Origin: Candidatus Stahliibacteriota bacterium
GTDB taxonomy: Bacteria; Hydrothermota; Tepidihabitantia; B3-TA06
DNA length: 8,507 nucleotides
Assembly (NCBI GenBank): GCA_030670165.1
Contig: DAOVCF010000078.1
Span: forward strand, 1 to 8,507
Reading direction: 5' to 3'
Shown here: positions 1-5,678 of the stretch, in pieces
Position numbering within the stretch: the stretch's first letter is position 1
How the letters are laid out: each line of letters begins with the position of its first letter
Program-made: the position numbers and the translations under genes
Notes under the pieces: generated by a model
Seen by the model: only the letters and a program-made list of their open reading frames with translations
The model's database searches: none
Told to the model about the DNA's origin: nothing

Positions 1-1791
1 GTAGCGTTCGCTTACCGTCTCAGTGTAGGCGGCGCGTAGTTCTGCTGATTCTATCTTGCTTCGCGAACGCTCAAAGATATCGATGGATTTCTGGAAGTAG
101 ACAATCGCGGAATCATACTCCCCCTGATAGCGATATACGTATCCGATGTTGTGGTATACGGCTCCTGTGTGAGGGTGCTGCGTCCCAAGTGTCTGTATGC
201 GGACGGCGAGAGCCTCCCGGTAGTTGCGAAGGGCCTCATCGTAGCGCCCCAGCTCTTCGTAGACGTTGCCGATCTTGTTGTAGCTTGAGGCAACATCCGG
301 ATGCCGCTCTCCAACCGTTTGCCGAAAGATCCCAAGCGCTTTTTGGTGGCTCTCAAGGGAGCCCTCGAAATCCCCGAGTTCCTGATGGGCGCGAGCGATA
401 TTGTAGTAGCTCACCGCTACGTCCGGATGATCAGGACCCAGGATATCCGATCGGATTTCCAGCGCCTTTCGGTAATTTTCACGCGCCTCTTCGAACTTCC
501 CAAGGTTGAAGTAGACGTTGGCGATGTTGTCCTGGGTTGCCGCCACCGCAGTATGATTACTGCCCAAAGCCCCTACAAGGATTGCAAACGCCGCGTTGAG
601 ATTTTTCAGCGCCTTTGTATAATCCCCAAGCTGGTCGTAGACGTTCCCGATGTTGTGGTAGCACAAAGCGACGGAAGGATGGTCAGGTCCCAGGGCCTTA
701 AGCTGGATGGCAAGCGCACGCTCGTAGCTCTCAAGCGCCTTCTGATACTCACCCAGCTCTCCGTAGACTATCGCGATGTTGTTGCAGGCGCCCGCGAGGT
801 AGGGATGATCCGGTCCAAGTACCTTGGAGAAGATAACGATGGCCCTGGTGTGATTTGTCAGTGCTTCTTCGTAGACACCGAGGCTGCGATAAACCTCACC
901 GATGTTTGCGTAGCTTTTAGCAACCTCCGGGTGATCCGGACCGAGTCCTTCATGTTGTATGGTGAGTGCCCGATCATGACTCAGAAGCGCTTGATCGTAA
1001 AGGCCAAGATCCAGATAAACTATCCCTAAGTTGTTGTAGGTTGATGCCACCTCGGGATGCTTCGGACCCAGCGTCTCAAGCTGTATCTTTAGTGCAAGCT
1101 TATGATTTTCCAAAGCGAGTTCATATGCTCCAAGGTTGCGATAAGCTATTCCAATACTGCCGCAGGCCGCTGCCACGAAAGGATGCTCGGGTCCTAAAAC
1201 CTTGCTCCAGATCGCAAGGGCGCGCTTGTGGTTTTCCAGGGCTTCTTCGTAGGAGCCCAGGTTCCCGTAAACGATCCCCAGGCTGTTGTAGGTCGAAGCT
1301 AGATCAAGATGATCCGGTCCAAGCGCTGCCAGCCGGATGCCAAGCGCCTTCTTGAAGTTCTGTAGCGCCAACGAATACTCGCCGATATTATCGTAAACTA
1401 TGCCCAGGGTAGTATAGGATTTCGCCAGTATGGTATCTTCCTTTTCCAGACCCCGACTCCAAAGCGCAACGGCCTGATGGGTAAACGCTATCACGTGCTC
1501 AGGGCTTCCTCCTCGCAGGCACGCTTCGGCGGCTGCATTGAGCGCCGCGCACCAGCCGACGGTGTCAGCGAGCCCCTTGCGCAGCTCGATTTCCTGCTCA
1601 AAGGTGCTCGATGCATCCAGATACTCCCCGCTTTCAAGCAAACTTTTCCCCAGCGCTCTCAGGCTGTCGGCAAACGTCCGCAGAGAATCAGGGTCCTGGA
1701 TCGGGTCTGCAACTTCGGCACTGCCGGCAATCATAGGGAAAAGCAAGCAAAGAATGAGAATTAATGGACGCAGGCGCGGTGGACGTCTCAC
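1..1791 (-). CDS. Exported TPR-repeat protein (kinesin-light-chain type), probable TPR-CHAT protein, C-terminus cut by window edge
   Basis: The frame is open from a GTG at 1791 to base 1, giving 597 residues with no stop, so the 3' end is missing. GTG is chosen because GGAG lies 5 nt upstream and because it starts a good signal peptide: R2, R3, R6 and R8, then a hydrophobic core at about residues 10-22 and a likely cleavage after GSA (residue 25). Residues 26-123 are helical and not assigned. From K124 come ten complete 42-residue TPRs, then an eleventh from A544. The consensus is roughly YNNLGIVY..LG.YEEAL, then RALAI, then LGPDHP..VA, as in kinesin-light-chain TPRs; such arrays bind proteins. 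The last visible residues (about 575-597, RSKIESAELRAAY and onward) resemble the segment before CHAT domains, which are caspase-like peptidases. The CHAT domain is therefore inferred, not seen. The protein should act in the periplasm or outside the cell. It could instead end in another output domain. Confidence 0.93.
   Translation of the reverse strand, partial: MRRPPRLRPLILILCLLFPMIAGSAEVADPIQDPDSLRTFADSLRALGKSLLESGEYLDASSTFEQEIELRKGLADTVGWCAALNAAAEACLRGGSPEHVIAFTHQAVALWSRGLEKEDTILAKSYTTLGIVYDNIGEYSLALQNFKKALGIRLAALGPDHLDLASTYNSLGIVYGNLGSYEEALENHKRALAIWSKVLGPEHPFVAAACGSIGIAYRNLGAYELALENHKLALKIQLETLGPKHPEVASTYNNLGIVYLDLGLYDQALLSHDRALTIQHEGLGPDHPEVAKSYANIGEVYRSLGVYEEALTNHTRAIVIFSKVLGPDHPYLAGACNNIAIVYGELGEYQKALESYERALAIQLKALGPDHPSVALCYHNIGNVYDQLGDYTKALKNLNAAFAILVGALGSNHTAVAATQDNIANVYFNLGKFEEARENYRKALEIRSDILGPDHPDVAVSYYNIARAHQELGDFEGSLESHQKALGIFRQTVGERHPDVASSYNKIGNVYEELGRYDEALRNYREALAVRIQTLGTQHPHTGAVYHNIGYVYRYQGEYDSAIVYFQKSIDIFERSRSKIESAELRAAYTETVSERY
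163..1422 (-). repeat. Ten tandem 126-bp units coding for 42-residue TPRs
   Basis: Ten in-frame units of exactly 126 bp lie head to tail with no insertion, from residue K124 to G543 of the TPR protein. An eleventh unit begins at base 162 and loses the motif after its second helix. Protein similarity between units is high (LGPDHP or a close variant in most), while codons vary. The array is therefore an old protein repeat rather than a recent DNA duplication. Unit 7 is the most diverged (GSNHTAVA). Confidence 0.88.
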
Positions 1792-2003
1792 CTGCGCTCC
1801 GAGACGAATCCGTTCCCTAAGAAGCAGGAACAAGAGAAACGCTTCATCGAGGTCCCAGCCCTTTTCTCTTCAGCCAATCGGGGAGGAGCCTTTCTGTAGG
1901 CGCAGGGCGTAGCCGATCTCATAATAAACCTCGTGTCTTTGATTCCGGTGTTTTCGAGATCCAGGGTGCGCGGAGCCGGTATCTCGGCGAGTTTTTTGAT
2001 CAC
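1792..2003 (-). pseudogene. Small unidentified gene, probably decayed by frameshift and nonsense
   Basis: A GTG at 2003 has a strong AGGAGG 6 nt upstream (2010-2015). Its own frame runs 71 codons to a TGA at 1788-1790, which overlaps the GTG of the TPR gene. The first 23 residues (start VIKKLAEIPAPRTLDLE) look protein-like, but the rest is rich in Cys, Arg and Ser and looks out of frame. From about 1935 another frame looks better: HEVYYEIGYALRLQKGSSP, then a TGA at 1870-1872, then GWDLDEAFLLFLLLRERI. That second frame is the one the TPR gene continues. A single lost base near 1935 plus one nonsense codon would turn an intact gene of about 75-80 codons into this arrangement. The family is not recognised. 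The alternatives are a real 71-residue protein translationally coupled to the TPR gene through the TGA/GTG overlap, or a sequencing error. Confidence 0.4.
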
Positions 2004-2057
2004 GGTTTGCCTCCTCTGTATCTTAATACCAATTGGCATCCATTGACAACCTGGGAA

Positions 2058-2085
2058 AAGATACTCACCCAACAGGACTTGTCAA
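2058..2085 (-). promoter_or_regulatory. Candidate promoter for the small gene and the TPR gene
   Basis: On the minus strand TTGACA (2080-2085) and TATCTT (2058-2063) are separated by 16 bp. The -35 overlaps the rsbT stop codon. A second, weaker candidate lies just downstream: TTGTCA (2044-2049), 18 bp, TAAGAT (2020-2025). Either would drive the genes on the left separately from the stressosome genes. No terminator is visible after rsbT, so read-through is also possible. Confidence 0.5.
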
Positions 2086-2528
2086 GTGAGGCTAGGGCCT
2101 CCTCTTGGGTTCGGACTCGAAGCTATCCTTAATTTGCTCGAAGGAGACAGCCATTTTTCGATGGTAACCGTGGTACCCTCTCCAGTCTCAGTATGGATCT
2201 CCATACGGTCAGAGAGACGTTTTGCTCCGGGTAATCCTTTACCCATGGCTCTTACGGACGACCAGCCGTCTTTCATGGCAAGATCTACATCCTCGATCCC
2301 CGGTCCGTGATCGATGAAGCTTACGCGAATCCCGTGATGATTGTTAAGCTCCTCTATGTGAACTTCTCCTTCGCCTGCGTAGAGGAAGATGTTTCGGGCC
2401 AGTTCAGATACCGCGGTGCTTATCCGGGTCTGATCAACCAGCCCGAAACCTAACTCGCGAGCTGCTTCCTTCGCTGTGGTGCGTGCGCGGACGATGTCAG
2501 ATTCCTCCCTAATCTGAACCACCGTCAT
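2082..2528 (-). CDS. rsbT: RsbT: serine/threonine kinase of the stressosome
   Basis: The product is 148 residues and belongs to the GHKL-ATPase switch kinases. In Bacillus, RsbT phosphorylates RsbR and RsbS, leaves the complex and activates an output partner such as the phosphatase RsbU. The visible ATP-binding features are the N-box SELARN (41-46), DHGPGI (73-78), GKGLPGAKRL (96-105) with the preceding DGWSSVRAMG, and a GTT near 118-120. The ATG at 2528 is chosen because GAGG lies 6 nt upstream and family similarity begins at TVVQI. A longer open frame reaching 2618 only re-reads rsbS in another frame. The start lies inside rsbS (20 nt overlap), implying translational coupling. The protein has about 20 extra residues after the usual end. 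No rsbU or rsbX follows. Confidence 0.93.
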   Translation of the reverse strand: MTVVQIREESDIVRARTTAKEAARELGFGLVDQTRISTAVSELARNIFLYAGEGEVHIEELNNHHGIRVSFIDHGPGIEDVDLAMKDGWSSVRAMGKGLPGAKRLSDRMEIHTETGEGTTVTIEKWLSPSSKLRIASSPNPRGGPSLT

Positions 2529-2943
2529 CCGCTTCCTCTGCCAGAGCCTCCTCTGATGTTTGCCCTTCGGATGCCTTTTCTTCCAGTGTCTGCTGCAGCA
2601 GTTCGTAGCCTTCGTCAAGGTTTAGTGCGGTCCTTACGCCGCCTAAGGAAAGTCCGAGCTCGATCAGTGTGATGGCGACCGCAGGCTGCATACCTACGAT
2701 TACTATCTCGGAGTCCAGTGTGGAGGCCATTCGGGCTGTGTCAGCTAAGATGCGCCCGATGAAGGAATCAACCATCTCTAAGGCCGAGATGTCAATCAGC
2801 ACGCCCTTGGCCTGGGTCTGGGAGATTTGTTCGAGGATATCCTGCTGAAGCTGCTCGGCCATCCGGTCGTGCAGGTCGATCTGGATGGAAACGATAAGGA
2901 AATCCCTCAGCTTAAGGATAGGAATGGATGAGATCCCAAGCAT
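2509..2943 (-). CDS. rsbS: RsbS: STAS-domain scaffold and antagonist of RsbT
   Basis: The product is 144 residues with one STAS domain at about residues 5-118. In stressosomes RsbS forms the core with RsbR and holds RsbT until it is phosphorylated. The phosphorylation site is conserved: S60 in the motif DISALEMVDSF matches Ser59 of B. subtilis RsbS. The start PILKLRDFLIVSIQ and the stretch MQPAVAITLIELG are also typical. A roughly 25-residue acidic tail (about 120-144) follows the domain, and its coding sequence holds the rsbT start. The ATG is 2 nt after the rsbR stop. Its ribosome site is weak (GGAAAG), so expression probably depends on translation of rsbR. Confidence 0.95.
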   Translation of the reverse strand: MLGISSIPILKLRDFLIVSIQIDLHDRMAEQLQQDILEQISQTQAKGVLIDISALEMVDSFIGRILADTARMASTLDSEIVIVGMQPAVAITLIELGLSLGGVRTALNLDEGYELLQQTLEEKASEGQTSEEALAEEADDGGSD

Positions 2944-2945
2944 GG

Positions 2946-3596
2946 TCAGGCTTTCCGCTCTTCAACCATCCTTATGTTCAGACTCCTGAAGGCCCACTTT
3001 AACCCTTCAGCCAGGGTGGATAAGGTCTCTACCCCTGAAAGATCCACTCCCAGATGCACCATGGTCTGCGCAACCTCCGGCCGGATGCCGGTGATAACGC
3101 ACTCCGCACCAAGAAGCTGCACCGCGGCAACCGTCTTTAAGATGTGATTGGCTACAGCCGAGTCAACCGTAGGAACGCCGGTGATGTCCAGGATGGTCAC
3201 CTTGGTCTGGGTGGTAGCGATATCCGTCAACAAAGCCTCGGTGAGTCTTTGCGAACGCCGGGTATCAAGGGTCCCGATAAGGGGCAGAACCAGCACCCGC
3301 TCCCATATCTTGATGATGGGTGTTGAGAGCTCCTCGATCGCCTTGCGCTGCTGCTCTATGAGGTTTAGCTTCTCCTCAAGCTCCTCGGCCTTCTTCGTGC
3401 TCTCGCGAACCTCCTCGCCCATATCGGAAATCAGGAGATTTATCCCGGTCTCTATTGCAGTAAGGGCATCCGCCTTCTCCATGTCGGTGTCGGTCTCAAT
3501 CTGGACCCCGAAATCGCCGCACGCCGCCTGAGAAAGGACATCTTCTATCTTTTCGATTCGGCTTTCCAGATCGCCTATCCCTTTGCTTTTAGCCAT
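2946..3596 (-). CDS. rsbR: RsbR: stressosome sensor/scaffold protein with HAMP-like N-terminus and STAS domain
   Basis: The product is 216 residues. Residues about 90-206 are an RsbR-type STAS domain that starts STPIIKIWERVLVLPLIG. The two sites phosphorylated by RsbT in B. subtilis RsbRA (Thr171 and Thr205) align by motif with T112 (LDTRRSQRL) and S146 (GVPTVDSAVA); the second is Ser here. Residues 1-88 are too short for the globin-like sensor of Bacillus RsbR. They contain a GDFGVQIE stretch (28-35) and GINLLISDM (51-59), like a HAMP-type linker, then a likely coiled coil (about 60-88). No membrane segment is seen, so the protein should be cytoplasmic. GGAG lies 7 nt before the ATG and overlaps the end of the preceding gene. 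What it senses is not evident. Confidence 0.93.
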   Translation of the reverse strand: MAKSKGIGDLESRIEKIEDVLSQAACGDFGVQIETDTDMEKADALTAIETGINLLISDMGEEVRESTKKAEELEEKLNLIEQQRKAIEELSTPIIKIWERVLVLPLIGTLDTRRSQRLTEALLTDIATTQTKVTILDITGVPTVDSAVANHILKTVAAVQLLGAECVITGIRPEVAQTMVHLGVDLSGVETLSTLAEGLKWAFRSLNIRMVEERKA

Positions 3597-3599
3597 ACT

Positions 3600-4001
3600 T
3601 CACTCCTTCAGGTGAGGTGATTCCTTCGATTCCTTCTCTTTTTCGGCCTTCAGCCAGGCAAGGGCTTCTTCTTCTGTAGCGAAAAACTTGGAATCTTCAG
3701 TTTTTCCCATTGCCGCAATCACGATTTTGCCTAGCATCCGTACCGTTGGTTTGGCGCCGCACATGGCGATCTTGCTCAACTTGACAAGCGAAGCCGCTTC
3801 TCGCATCGCTTTACGGGTTTCCTTGCTGGGCATAACTTGGGCGTCTTCGAACATGGTAAGTAGAAGATAGCGCCGTTGCTCATCGGTAAATTCATTATTG
3901 ACAACGTTCATGAGTCCTTTTGTGTCTTCGGGTTCGAATTTTTTGAGGATATCGGCACGCAGTATCCCGTTTTCCTCGTCGTACCAGGCTTTGTAGTTCA
4001 T
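3600..4001 (-). CDS. SpoIIAA-like (STAS/SEC14-type) protein, first gene of the stressosome cluster
   Basis: The product is 133 residues and resembles the SpoIIAA-like family, whose members have a STAS/SEC14-like alpha-beta fold. The family signature is seen near the end: KIAMCGAKPTVRML (77-90), then KFFATEEEALAWLKAE (105-120). The ATG at 4001 is chosen over one at 4040 because AGGAGG (4007-4012) sits 5 nt before it; the 13 extra residues of the longer form include that ribosome site. The gene ends 3 nt before rsbR, and the rsbR ribosome site overlaps its end, so the two are coupled. It is not a standard stressosome subunit. It lacks the RsbS/RsbR DS or DT phosphosite motif. A role as an extra scaffold or ligand-binding partner is inference. 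Confidence 0.85.
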   Translation of the reverse strand: MNYKAWYDEENGILRADILKKFEPEDTKGLMNVVNNEFTDEQRRYLLLTMFEDAQVMPSKETRKAMREAASLVKLSKIAMCGAKPTVRMLGKIVIAAMGKTEDSKFFATEEEALAWLKAEKEKESKESPHLKE

Positions 4002-4053
4002 TTTTTCCTCCTCTAGTGATTTAAAGATTTCCTCGCGCATGAAAAGTGCGTAT

Positions 4054-4099
4054 CTTGCTTGAATCCAATCAGGTTTAAGTCCGATTCAGTCACAGCAAG
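4054..4099 (-). promoter_or_regulatory. Stem-loop in the leader of the stressosome operon
   Basis: Two nested perfect 6-bp inverted repeats pair across this stretch. The outer is CTTGCT (4054-4059) with AGCAAG (4094-4099). The inner is TGAATC (4060-4065) with GATTCA (4083-4088). A 5-nt bulge (4089-4093) separates them on one side. The element falls inside the predicted leader, between the promoter at 4156-4183 and the gene start at 4001. No poly-T tract follows, so it is not a simple terminator. Its function is unknown. Confidence 0.45.
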
Positions 4100-4155
4100 C
4101 ATTACACTTCTCTATGCCCACACTACCCATACTTGTAAGCGGGGAATCTTTGGAC

Positions 4156-4183
4156 ATATTACTGTTATTCTTTCCTTTGTCAA
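4156..4183 (-). promoter_or_regulatory. Promoter of the SpoIIAA-like/rsbR/rsbS/rsbT operon
   Basis: On the minus strand TTGACA (4178-4183), a 16-bp spacer and TAATAT (4156-4161) match a housekeeping promoter. Transcription would begin near 4149, leaving a leader of about 148 nt before the first ATG. The three downstream genes are packed with gaps of 3 nt, 2 nt and an overlap, so this is probably the promoter for all four. Confidence 0.7.
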
Positions 4184-4331
4184 GCCCATTTGATTAACTC
4201 ATCCTGTTGATGTTCGGGCATCTCTAAATAATATTGTTTTATTGTATTTGTATAAAGAAATCAACTAAACGGAACGATTCGCAGTCTTATCGGCTATATT
4301 TCTCTATTTGGAAAATGACCTAAATGTTCAC
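4184..4331 (+). other. AT-rich spacer between divergent promoters, no gene seen
   Basis: These 148 bp lie between the -35 boxes of the two divergent promoters. They are clearly richer in A and T than the genes on either side and have no open frame with a ribosome site. No long inverted repeat was found. Operators for either operon could lie here, but none can be named. Confidence 0.5.
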
Positions 4332-4359
4332 TTGACATAAGTAGTTTTTTGATTATAAT
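4332..4359 (+). promoter_or_regulatory. Consensus promoter of the LuxE/LuxC-family operon
   Basis: TTGACA (4332-4337), a 16-bp spacer and TATAAT (4354-4359) match the sigma70 consensus at all twelve positions. The -10 sits inside an inverted repeat, GATTAT-a-ATAATC (4351-4363), which might be a repressor site or chance in AT-rich DNA. Transcription would start near 4366, about 150 nt before the first ATG. Confidence 0.85.
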
Positions 4360-4365
4360 AATCAA

Positions 4366-4503
4366 AGACTAAAAAAGTCGTTCTTTAGAGATAAAGAACA
4401 ACTTACCCCACAGCGGGTGTTTCAATAAATGCTAACGGGCTTTACCGTTTCGAAAAGCCTGGAAACGTTAGCCAAAACTGCTTAATACGTTTGAGTATTA
4501 AGT
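4366..4503 (+). promoter_or_regulatory. Structured leader RNA before the LuxE-like gene, possible cis-regulatory RNA
   Basis: Five hairpins follow one another in the predicted leader: GACT/AGTC (4367-4379); GTTCTTTA-GAGA-TAAAGAAC (4380-4399, perfect 8 bp with a GNRA-type loop); ACCC/GGGT (4405-4418); GCTAACG (4431-4437) with CGTTAGC (4466-4472), enclosing GGCTTT/AAAGCC (4438-4459); and CTTAATAC/GTATTAAG (4481-4502). In the fourth, loop bases CGTTTC (4446-4451) can pair with GAAACG (4462-4467), giving a pseudoknot or an alternative fold. The last hairpin ends one base before the ribosome site. I do not recognise a known riboswitch class, and there is no poly-T terminator. Control of translation is the simplest inference. 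Confidence 0.5.
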
Positions 4504-4510
4504 AAGGAGG
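4504..4510 (+). promoter_or_regulatory. Strong ribosome binding site of the LuxE-like gene
   Basis: AAGGAGG lies 5 nt before the ATG at 4516 and fixes that start. The 22-base palindromic hairpin at 4481-4502 abuts it, so folding of the leader could alter ribosome access. Confidence 0.85.
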
Positions 4511-4515
4511 ACCAA

Positions 4516-5667
4516 ATGCCAAAAACCACAAACAAGTATGCAACAGATTCGGAGTTCGTCCGCAATCTGGAGCGCGACATCACCGCATTCATAAAAGCCG
4601 GCACCGAACAAACCGATACTGAGGACAAGTTCAACGCGCTGGCCCTTCTGTTGTTCGAGTATCAATACAATGCGAATGCACCCTATCAGAAATACTGCGC
4701 CAAGCGTGGCATCAAGCCCGGTGATATCGAGTCCTGGCAAGAGATTCCTGCAGTCCCCATGAGTGCTTTTAAAGAGATCCCGCTCTGTACCTTTCCGCCG
4801 GAAGAAGCTACTAGGATTTTTCGTAGTAGTGGAACCACCAATCCCGAGAAACGGTCGAAGATATATCTCAATGACACAGGACTGAAGCTTCTGGACACAT
4901 CTTATATGTACTCCGTAGTAAACTACCTCTATCCTTCCGGTGAAAACCTTCACACCCTGTTCATGTCACCCCCTCCGCACTTGGTGCCGCCTGATTCGGT
5001 ATTGATGTATGGATATTTGAAGATACTGGCAAACCACACTATCGGCGACATAGAGTACTTCATGGATGAAAAGGGCTTCAACTTAGAAGCCCTTGTAGCC
5101 AGATTGAGAAAGGCTGAAGAAACCGGTGAATCTGTGTTTGTGATCAGCGTAACCACAGGCTACCTCCATTTCTTCGATTATTGTCTGTCCAAGGGGATCT
5201 CCTTCAATCTCCCGGAAGGCAGCCGCCTGGGCGACGGCGGAGGCTACAAAGGCCGCTCCCGCGAGATAAGCAAGAAAGAGTTTTTCGAACTGGCCCAGAA
5301 AATGACGGGCGTGCCGCCCCACTGTCTCATAAACGGCTACAGCATGACTGAGCTACAGACAGCTTTCTGCGACAACGTGCTTTACAACCACGTCAATGGT
5401 ATCAAAGAACCGCGCTACAAGTTAGGCCCCCCTTGGACAAGAAGTGTTGTGGTCGATCCTGAAACCTTACAACCTCTAACCAAAGGCGAAACCGGACTGC
5501 TTCGCCACTACTGTCTTGCGAACTTTAACACGGTGATGGCGGTGCAAACCGACGACCTGGGTTATCAGATCAAAGACGGCTTCGAGGTCGTGGGCAGAGC
5601 GAAAGGTGCCGAGGCACGCGGCTGCTCCATTGCCATGGATGAACTGATCAGCGCACAAGGAATGTAG
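4516..5667 (+). CDS. LuxE-family acyl-protein synthetase (acyl-AMP-forming)
   Basis: The product is 383 residues, close to the length of luminescent LuxE. LuxE enzymes use ATP to activate a carboxylic acid as acyl-AMP, load it on an internal Cys and pass it to the LuxC reductase. Visible motifs are those of adenylate-forming enzymes: FRSSGTTNP (102-110, nucleotide loop), GYSMTEL (274-280), TDDLGY (345-350) and GRAKGAEARGCS (360-371). C370 lies where the acceptor Cys of Vibrio LuxE (Cys364) would be; this is by position only. There is no signal peptide, so it is cytoplasmic. The gene is first in an operon, 11 nt ahead of a LuxC-family gene. Luciferase genes (luxAB) and the LuxD transferase are absent from the window, so the substrate and purpose are unknown and are probably not light emission. 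Confidence 0.92.
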   Translation: MPKTTNKYATDSEFVRNLERDITAFIKAGTEQTDTEDKFNALALLLFEYQYNANAPYQKYCAKRGIKPGDIESWQEIPAVPMSAFKEIPLCTFPPEEATRIFRSSGTTNPEKRSKIYLNDTGLKLLDTSYMYSVVNYLYPSGENLHTLFMSPPPHLVPPDSVLMYGYLKILANHTIGDIEYFMDEKGFNLEALVARLRKAEETGESVFVISVTTGYLHFFDYCLSKGISFNLPEGSRLGDGGGYKGRSREISKKEFFELAQKMTGVPPHCLINGYSMTELQTAFCDNVLYNHVNGIKEPRYKLGPPWTRSVVVDPETLQPLTKGETGLLRHYCLANFNTVMAVQTDDLGYQIKDGFEVVGRAKGAEARGCSIAMDELISAQGM

Positions 5668-5678
5668 CGGAGGGCAAG

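Noticed and set aside
301..1029. A 242-residue open frame on the plus strand inside the TPR region
   Set aside because: It is the antisense of the 126-bp TPR units and inherits their periodicity. It has no ribosome site, and the minus-strand frame gives ten clean TPRs.
163..1422. CRISPR-like regular repetition
   Set aside because: The 126-bp period is set by codons for 42-residue TPRs. There are no short identical repeats with unique spacers.
2004..2072. An ATG at 2072 as the start of the small gene before the TPR gene
   Set aside because: It has no good ribosome site and lies beside the predicted promoter elements. The GTG at 2003 has AGGAGG at proper spacing.
2529..2618. A longer N-terminus for RsbT starting at 2618
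   Set aside because: The extra 30 residues are basic nonsense from rsbS read in another frame. The ribosome site and family similarity place the start at 2528.
4002..4040. An upstream start at 4040 for the SpoIIAA-like protein
   Set aside because: The extra codons contain the strong AGGAGG that serves the ATG at 4001.
4366..4503. A known riboswitch class (c-di-GMP-I, TPP, fluoride, ZTP, glycine, guanidine)
   Set aside because: None of the conserved core sequences that I know for these classes is present.
4498..4953. A 151-residue open frame on the minus strand over the LuxE-like gene start
   Set aside because: It is antisense to a clear LuxE-family protein. Its product is Cys- and Ile-rich with no recognisable domain.
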